Assembly (NCBI GenBank): GCA_934678955.1
Contig: CAKUSI010000127.1
Span: 1-9,864, forward strand
Length of the DNA stretch: 9,864 nt
Origin: an uncultured Austwickia sp.
Lineage (GTDB): Bacteria; Actinomycetota; Actinomycetes; Actinomycetales; Dermatophilaceae
Reading direction: 5' to 3'
Shown: piece after piece, positions 5,570 through 9,864 of the stretch
Position numbering within the stretch: position 1 is the stretch's first letter
Layout: each line of letters begins with the position of its first letter
Made by a program: the position numbers and the translations under genes
The notes under the pieces: generated by a model
Seen by the model: only the letters and a program-made list of their open reading frames with translations
Databases searched by the model: none
Told to the model about the DNA's origin: nothing

Positions 5570-6292
5570 TCACCGGCTGCGAGGCACCGTCACCGCGGTC
5601 AGGACGAGGTCGTCGGCGACCAACCAGCGTCCCTCGAAGCGGTCCAGCAGCGCCCCGCCCACGACCACTCCCGGCACCAACAGCCGCGCGGTGAACGACC
5701 CGTCCGCCGCGACCTCCACGTGGACGTCCGGGTAGTCGAGGAAGCGGCCCGCGAGCGGGTACCACGCCTTGTAGACGGACTCCTTGGCGCTGAAAAGCAC
5801 AGTCTCCCAGGGGGTGCCGCGCCTGTCGGCAGCCCCCCCGCCGTCCGTACGGGCGGTCCGGCCGGCCTGCGTGCGGCCACCCCGGTTGACCTGCGCCCGA
5901 GCCTGCGTCAACTCCTGGCGCTCTGCGTCGGAAGCGATCAGCGAGGCGACCTCCTCTGGGAGCGGCTCCCGCGGCTCGGCGTCGATCCCGAGGGAACGCC
6001 ACGTCGAGCTCGACGCGACCGCGGCGGCCCGGAACCCGGCACAGTGCGTCATGCTGCCCACGACCCCAGCGGGCCACGACGGCGCGCCGCCGGCGCCGGG
6101 CGGGATCCCTACGGACTCCACCCCCATCTCCGCCAATGCCTCTCGGGCGCAGGCGCGCACCGTGACGAACTCAGCTCGCCGGACGGCCGCGGCGCGAGCG
6201 ATCGCCGCCTCCTCCTCCAGGAACAGCGGCACTCGCTCGTCCAGGCGCCTCTCGGCGACCCGTATCGACGAGGGCAGGATGCGCTCGAACAC
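5570..6292 (-). CDS. 4'-phosphopantetheinyl transferase (Sfp/EntD/PptT type)
   Basis: A 240-residue enzyme that moves the phosphopantetheine arm of CoA onto acyl-, peptidyl- or aryl-carrier proteins of fatty acid, polyketide, siderophore or peptide synthases. It shows the three family regions: FVTVRACAREAL then PAGVVGSMTHCAGF (about 42-87), the metal-binding LGIDAEP (Asp104, Glu106), and WETVLFSAKESVYKAWYP (Glu171, Lys175). An Arg/Gly/Ala-rich stretch at about 130-160 is inserted between the second and third regions, where relatives such as PptT run straight on. The start is GTG at 6292, 15 bp after the stop of the LON-domain gene; there is no good Shine-Dalgarno, so translation is probably coupled. 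No carrier-protein synthase is in the window, so its partner lies elsewhere. Confidence 0.93.
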   Translation of the reverse strand: MFERILPSSIRVAERRLDERVPLFLEEEAAIARAAAVRRAEFVTVRACAREALAEMGVESVGIPPGAGGAPSWPAGVVGSMTHCAGFRAAAVASSSTWRSLGIDAEPREPLPEEVASLIASDAERQELTQARAQVNRGGRTQAGRTARTDGGGAADRRGTPWETVLFSAKESVYKAWYPLAGRFLDYPDVHVEVAADGSFTARLLVPGVVVGGALLDRFEGRWLVADDLVLTAVTVPRSR

Positions 6293-6307
6293 CGCGACCG
6301 GCCCGGT

Positions 6308-6967
6308 TCAGTGCGGCGAAGGAGTGGGGAGCGAGTATGCCCCCGGCATGGCCGCCAGCTCCCGGACCAGCGTCGTCTCCCGGCGGGCCAACCGCAGCGC
6401 CAGCAGCAGCCGGGAGTCCACGTCGCGGGCACTCAGCAACCGCTGCCGGTCGGTCACGTCCAGCATGACGTGCCGCGTCGCGTCATACGACAGCTGCGAG
6501 GGCTCGGTGGGCAGCTCCACGTGCGACAGGCCCACCTGGTCCCGATAGGCCTGAACGGCCGCGGTGAGGCGACCCGCGACGTGCGCCACCAGCTCGGGGT
6601 CCCGGACGTGATCGTTCAGCCAGGTCACGAAGCCCGTCGCGTAGGGGGTCCGGCCGTCCCGCTCCACCGACTCCAACCGGAACCGGCGGACCCCGGTGGC
6701 CATGACCGCAAACGACTGGTGGCCCGCGTCGGAGACCTGGTCCAGCCGTGCCGCGCAGCCGATCTCGTGCAGGGCGATGACCTTGCCCTCGCCGACCTCT
6801 TGGCCTTTTCGGATCGCGACGACGCCGAAGACGTCCTCCTCGCCGGCCTTCCGGCGAGCGAGGAGATCGCGCAGCATCGCGACGTACCTCGGCTCGAAGA
6901 TCCGCAGCGGTAGCCGCTCGCCGGGCGTCAGCACCGTGCCGAGCGGAAAGAGCGGCAGGGTCGGCAT
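6308..6967 (-). CDS. LON substrate-binding (LAN/PUA-like) domain protein
   Basis: A 219-residue stand-alone LON N-terminal domain. The opening PLFPLGTVLTPGERLPLRIFEP and the following RYVAMLRDLL are the classic signature of the family, followed by VFGVVAIRKGQEVG, LHEIGCAARL and a C-terminal helical part (about 125-205). It has no AAA+ ATPase or protease domain, so it cannot be a Lon protease by itself; such short proteins are widespread in actinobacteria and their role is not settled. The ATG at 6967 is chosen over an upstream GTG-type start in the same frame (7024) because the domain begins directly there and TAGGCT (6980-6975) lies 7 nt ahead of it. The PPTase gene follows 15 bp downstream, so the two form an operon. 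Confidence 0.88.
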   Translation of the reverse strand: MPTLPLFPLGTVLTPGERLPLRIFEPRYVAMLRDLLARRKAGEEDVFGVVAIRKGQEVGEGKVIALHEIGCAARLDQVSDAGHQSFAVMATGVRRFRLESVERDGRTPYATGFVTWLNDHVRDPELVAHVAGRLTAAVQAYRDQVGLSHVELPTEPSQLSYDATRHVMLDVTDRQRLLSARDVDSRLLLALRLARRETTLVRELAAMPGAYSLPTPSPH

Positions 6968-6980
6968 GGGTCCCAGCCTA
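6967..6980 (-). promoter_or_regulatory. Leaderless-type -10 element of the LON-domain gene
   Basis: On the minus strand TAGGCT (6980-6975) is followed by 7 nt and the ATG at 6967, the same layout as for the thiolase and arsR genes. No -35 match is seen. A 6-bp inverted repeat (GCGTGG 6984-6989 and CCACGC 6998-7003) lies just upstream, where a -35 would be expected. Confidence 0.5.
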
Positions 6981-7039
6981 GGCGCGTGGAGCCGGCGCCA
7001 CGCACGCGTCGGCCCCACCCCCAAGGCCGGGTCGGGAGG

Positions 7040-8524
7040 CTATCTCACCCACGTCGTCGGCAGGTTCCCCGGGGCGGGGCTGCCCGTCGGGAGGCCGGTG
7101 GGCGACACGCCGCCCGTCGCAGGGCTGGTCCCCTGTCGGGGCTGCGTCGTGGGGGCGGCAGGGGTGGTCCGCGTGGGGTATGCCGGTGCGGTCCGGGTCG
7201 GTGACGTCGGCGCGGGAGACCCGCCTTCGTTGAAGTGCCGGTAACCGAAGAACGCCAGCACGGCCAGCACGATCGCCGCCACGACGGCCGCGACGATCTT
7301 CGGGATGCTGTACGGCCGCTCGCCGACGACGTGCCCCGTGAAGGCGTTGACGTACACCGTGTAGGGCTCGCCCGCATAAAGGTAGGCGGCGACCCAGAGC
7401 GGCAGCAGCATCAGCTTGAACGTGACGTCGGAGTAGGCCGTGCTCACCGACGTCAGCCGCTGCACGTCGCCCCCGATGTCGGCCCGGCAGTCGGACTCGA
7501 TGATCGGGCGCATCCGGTCCTTCGCCGATTCCAGGCCGTTCTCCGGCTGCACGTCGTACCGCAACGCCTGAAAGCCGGACAGGTAGTCCTGACGGAACGG
7601 CGCGGCCTTCTCCAGCGTCCACGGCTCCAGCTTGTGCAGCGTGGCCGGCGGCAGGTGCGTCGAGGCCGGGACGAGTACGTCGTCGAAGAACCGGCCCACC
7701 TGCCCCGACGCCGGCCACCAGCGGGTGCGTTGCACGGTGCGGGTCTGGGTGCGCCCCTCGTTGTCGGTGTAGGTCTCCGTGTCGTAGTAGTGCTCGCCGC
7801 GCATCCCCGAATACTGGGTGCGCGTGTTCGCGTCATAGGTCCAGTGCGGCACGTACGTCCCGTGGATGCGCTCGGCCGTCGTCACCTTCTTGAGGCCCCC
7901 CGGGGCGAACCACCGGGACGAGGTCCACTTCCGCATCGACTCCACGGCCTGGTTCTTCGTCAGGCCGAACGGCACCACACCCTCGGGGATCACCTGCTCG
8001 CGCGGGTCGATCTCGGCGACGATGGGCGCGCTGCAGAAGGGGCAGAGAAGCGACAGGTCGGGGCTGTCGACCGAGGCGCCACACCGCGGGCAGGCCATCA
8101 CGTGGTCGGCGACGACGCCCGTGGGCTTGTCGGGCGAGTCTCGCCACGCCACGTAGTCGTGCTCGTCGATGACGTCGAACTCGTCGACCGGGACGGCCTG
8201 CCGGATGCCGCAGTAGGGGCAGGTCAGCTCCTGGGTGCCCGGCTCGAACCGCACCTGCGCGCCGCAGGCGGCACACGGGAAGGTGGTCGCCACGCGCCGA
8301 TCGCTCGCCGGGGGCGGGGTCGCACCCTCCGCGACGGGCGGGTGCGGATGAGGGCCGCCGTCCCCCGGAAGGTCCGACCGTGGGCCGCGGACGTCGGAGG
8401 CGTACGAGTGGGAGCCGCGGTCGTCGGAGCCGTCCACCCCGTGCGGCGACTCCTGACCCGACCACCCGGTCGGCCGCCCTTCCCCGCCCGCCCCGCCCGC
8501 CGGCATGGGAGGCGGTCCGCTCAC
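7040..8524 (-). CDS. Double zinc-ribbon membrane protein (YdjG-like)
   Basis: A protein of 494 residues. Residues 1-78 are a Gly/Pro-rich, probably disordered leader. Two zinc ribbons follow: Cys84/87 with Cys102/105, and Cys145/148 with Cys161/164. Next comes a globular region (about 175-400) with WFAPGG, HGTYVPHWTYDANT, LPLWVAAYLYAG and YVNAFTGHVVGERPYS, typical of bacterial TFIIB-type zinc-ribbon membrane proteins. A single membrane helix spans about 407-428 and a Pro/Thr/Ser-rich tail closes the chain. The GTG at 8524 overlaps the SPFH stop as GTGA, indicating translational coupling; the ATG at 8506 is an equally possible start. In B. subtilis, YdjG (zinc ribbons plus membrane segments) works with the SPFH protein YdjI and a PspA homologue; the neighbour here is an SPFH protein too. 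A related role is inferred, not shown. Confidence 0.82.
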   Translation of the reverse strand: MSGPPPMPAGGAGGEGRPTGWSGQESPHGVDGSDDRGSHSYASDVRGPRSDLPGDGGPHPHPPVAEGATPPPASDRRVATTFPCAACGAQVRFEPGTQELTCPYCGIRQAVPVDEFDVIDEHDYVAWRDSPDKPTGVVADHVMACPRCGASVDSPDLSLLCPFCSAPIVAEIDPREQVIPEGVVPFGLTKNQAVESMRKWTSSRWFAPGGLKKVTTAERIHGTYVPHWTYDANTRTQYSGMRGEHYYDTETYTDNEGRTQTRTVQRTRWWPASGQVGRFFDDVLVPASTHLPPATLHKLEPWTLEKAAPFRQDYLSGFQALRYDVQPENGLESAKDRMRPIIESDCRADIGGDVQRLTSVSTAYSDVTFKLMLLPLWVAAYLYAGEPYTVYVNAFTGHVVGERPYSIPKIVAAVVAAIVLAVLAFFGYRHFNEGGSPAPTSPTRTAPAYPTRTTPAAPTTQPRQGTSPATGGVSPTGLPTGSPAPGNLPTTWVR

Positions 8525-9738
8525 TGGGTCGGGGGGGTCGGCGGCGCGGGGGGAGCCGGCGGGGCCGGGGGCTGCGGAGGCGTCGGGGGCAGGTGCGGCG
8601 GCAGCGAGGCGACGAGCCCGGAGAGCTCGCTGACCTGATCCGCGGGAGTCCACTCGCTCATCCCCTGGCGCCACACCAGCGTTCCGGCCGGGTATTCGCC
8701 GGAGCGTAGGCGACTCGCCACGTCACCGGCCGGCATGGGACCGGACTGTTGCCCGCCGACGCCCACGTACCACTGGGCCTCGCCCGGCAGCGCCGGCGGA
8801 CCGCCGGCAGCGCCACCCTGACCGGCACCATCCGGACCGGCGCCACCCTGGCCGCCGCCACCCTGGCCCGCGCCGCTCTGACCGGTGCGCATGGCGTCCG
8901 CCATGGCCTGGCCCATGCCCATCCCCATGCCCATCCCCATCGACGCGCCCATCCCGCCGCCGGGATTGTTCGCCGCATCCTCCAGGGCGTTCGCGGCCTG
9001 GAACTTCGTGTACTGGTCCAGGTTGCCGAGCACGCCCATCTGGGTGCGCTTGTCCAGGGCCGCCTCGACCTCGGGTGGCACCGAGATGTTCTCGATCATG
9101 AACTGGGTGATCTGCAGGCCCATCCCGCCGAGGTCCTCGGAGAGGATCGCCGCCAGCCGCAGCCCGAGATCGGACTGCTTGGCCGCCAGATCGAGCATGC
9201 TCACCCCGGAGGTGGCCAACGCGTGGGTCAGCCGGGAGACCACGACGGTCCGCAGGTACTCCGAGACCTCCTCGGTCCGGAACTGTGGGTCGGTGCCGAC
9301 CAACTCGGTCAGCAGCGCCTTGGCGTCGCTGACCCGCATGGCGTACCCGCCGAAGGCGCGCAACCGCACCATCCCGAACTCGGGATCGCGCACCATGATC
9401 GGGTTCTGCGTGCCCCACTTCAGGTCGGTGAACTGCCGCATGGAGACGAAATAGACCTCCGCCTTGAAGGGGGAGTCGAAGCCGTACTTCCACCCGCGCA
9501 GCGTCGAGAGGATCGGCAGGTTCTGCGTGGTCAGCGTGTGCGTGCCGGGCTCGAAGGCGTCCGCCACTTGGCCCTCGTTGACGAACACGGCGGTCTGCCC
9601 AGGCCGCACGATCAGCTGGGCACCGTTCTTGATCTCGTTGTCGTGGCGCGGGAATCGCCACATGATCGTGTCGCGGCTATCGTCCAGCCACTCGATGATG
9701 TCGATGAACTCCCCGCGCAACCCGTCGAACAGCCCCAT
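8521..9738 (-). CDS. SPFH/band-7 (virion-core-type, YdjI-like) protein with GYF_2 domain
   Basis: A 405-residue protein with this order of parts: an N-terminal helix, MGLFDGLRGEFIDIIEWLDD; an SPFH domain (about 25-235) with LIVRPGQTAVFVNEGQVAD, FEPGTHTLTTQNLPIL and a closing FMIENISVPPEVEAALDKR; a helical stretch ending in DAANNPGGG; a Met-Gly repeat (261-276); a Gly/Gln-rich linker (285-312); a GYF_2 domain (about 322-372: WYVGVGGQQSGPM through WRQGMSEWTPADQV); and a polyproline tail (380-405). There is no signal peptide or clear membrane helix, so it is probably recruited to the membrane by a partner. SPFH proteins form membrane-associated scaffolds. The ATG at 9738 has the strong Shine-Dalgarno AGGGGG 4 nt upstream (9743-9748). 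The downstream zinc-ribbon gene is coupled to it. Confidence 0.9.
   Translation of the reverse strand: MGLFDGLRGEFIDIIEWLDDSRDTIMWRFPRHDNEIKNGAQLIVRPGQTAVFVNEGQVADAFEPGTHTLTTQNLPILSTLRGWKYGFDSPFKAEVYFVSMRQFTDLKWGTQNPIMVRDPEFGMVRLRAFGGYAMRVSDAKALLTELVGTDPQFRTEEVSEYLRTVVVSRLTHALATSGVSMLDLAAKQSDLGLRLAAILSEDLGGMGLQITQFMIENISVPPEVEAALDKRTQMGVLGNLDQYTKFQAANALEDAANNPGGGMGASMGMGMGMGMGQAMADAMRTGQSGAGQGGGGQGGAGPDGAGQGGAAGGPPALPGEAQWYVGVGGQQSGPMPAGDVASRLRSGEYPAGTLVWRQGMSEWTPADQVSELSGLVASLPPHLPPTPPQPPAPPAPPAPPTPPTQ
8527..8601. repeat. G-run tract encoding the polyproline tail of the SPFH protein
   Basis: The plus strand carries G runs at 8526-8528, 8531-8537, 8548-8553, 8561-8564 and 8567-8571; the minus strand encodes the Pro-rich C-terminus (residues 380-405). 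The tract reaches the GTGA stop/start overlap with the zinc-ribbon gene. It may fold as a G-quadruplex in the template strand, although one loop is 10 nt. Confidence 0.4.
8909..8945 (-). repeat. 12-bp tandem repeat encoding the Met-Gly run
   Basis: On the plus strand the units CCCATGCCCATC and CCCATGCCCATCC-type variants recur head to tail; on the coding strand they give alternating Met and Gly at residues 261-276 of the SPFH protein. It is an in-frame coding repeat whose copy number can vary between strains. Confidence 0.6.
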
Positions 9739-9742
9739 CGTT

Positions 9743-9748
9743 CCCCCT
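9743..9748 (-). promoter_or_regulatory. Strong Shine-Dalgarno site of the SPFH gene
   Basis: AGGGGG on the minus strand ends 4 nt before the ATG at 9738. It fixes the start codon and shows that, unlike four other transcription units in this window, the SPFH mRNA has a real leader. In the remaining 116 bp to the window edge I see no convincing -35/-10 pair on the minus strand; TACCAT (9807-9802) is the only TANNNT candidate and has no -35 partner. Confidence 0.65.
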
Positions 9749-9864
9749 GTGCTCCCACCCGGCTCGGCGCCGCGTGCTCGAATCGCCCGCGGCCACTACG
9801 AATGGTATGCGTCTTCGCACCCTGGCGGCTCCCCCCTTCTCGGCTCGAGGCGGCCGGCCACGAC

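Noticed and set aside
4804..5694. Open frame on the plus strand across the BPL_N gene and into the PPTase gene
   Set aside because: It spans two real minus-strand genes and their intergenic gap, and its composition is that of a shadow frame.
7235..8638. Long open frame on the plus strand opposite the zinc-ribbon gene (about 467 codons)
   Set aside because: It is rich in Arg, His, Val and Gly with no domain, and mirrors the real minus-strand gene with its cysteine ribbons. Such antisense frames are expected where third positions are mostly G or C.
8909..8945. Short tandem repeats as a CRISPR-like or non-coding satellite array
   Set aside because: Units are directly adjacent without spacers and stay in frame as Met-Gly codons of the SPFH gene.
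9807..9864. Start of a divergent gene (ATG at 9807 on the plus strand, open to the window edge)
   Set aside because: Only 19 codons are visible, with no ribosome site, no well-placed -10 and no recognisable signal or domain. It may be real but cannot be supported here.
1..9864. tRNA, rRNA, insertion sequences, integrase or attachment sites
   Set aside because: I looked for tRNA-like cloverleaf sequences, conserved rRNA stretches, transposase motifs and flanking terminal repeats and saw none; gaps between genes are all under 160 bp.

Overview
The window is GC-rich, densely packed bacterial DNA that reads as an actinomycete (Actinomycetota). The main evidence is a close homologue of the F420-dependent glucose-6-phosphate dehydrogenase of Mycobacterium, a Sfp/PptT-type phosphopantetheinyl transferase, frequent GTG starts, and several starts with a TANNNT -10 hexamer only 6-7 nt upstream, the hallmark of leaderless actinobacterial mRNAs. 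I cannot fix the order or genus. I see no mobile element, tRNA, rRNA, CRISPR array or phage gene; this looks like chromosomal core or near-core sequence.

Plus-strand block (1-3660): the 3' end of prephenate dehydratase (ACT domain, phenylalanine synthesis), then acetyl-CoA C-acetyltransferase (thiolase), then F420-dependent glucose-6-phosphate dehydrogenase (fgd) only 19 bp behind it, then a PaaI-type hotdog thioesterase. The thiolase and thioesterase appear to start from leaderless promoters. The fgd gene opens with a perfect 14-bp inverted repeat inside its first codons. An imperfect hairpin at 3677-3710 separates this block from the convergent minus block.

Minus-strand block (3727-9738, read right to left): (a) an SPFH/band-7 protein with a Met-Gly and Gly-Gln-rich linker, a GYF_2 domain and a polyproline tail, coupled by a GTGA overlap to a double zinc-ribbon protein with one C-terminal membrane segment. 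This pair resembles the YdjI/YdjG pair of Bacillus subtilis, part of a membrane-stress complex. (b) A LON substrate-binding-domain protein with its own leaderless promoter, followed 15 bp later by a 4'-phosphopantetheinyl transferase. (c) A Tat-signal, glutamine-amidotransferase-like BPL_N protein. (d) An ArsR-type repressor overlapping by ATGA an SRPBCC/AHSA1 protein. The arsR promoter has a consensus TTGACA, a TATCGT -10, a leaderless GTG start, and a perfect palindrome between -35 and -10 that is a strong candidate operator.

Nothing here is a clear-cut new defence or mobile system. The items most worth a second look are the SPFH-GYF_2/zinc-ribbon pair, the self-contained arsR control region with its flanking repeat pair, the hairpin at the start of fgd, and the exported amidotransferase-like protein with an intact Cys-His-Glu triad.
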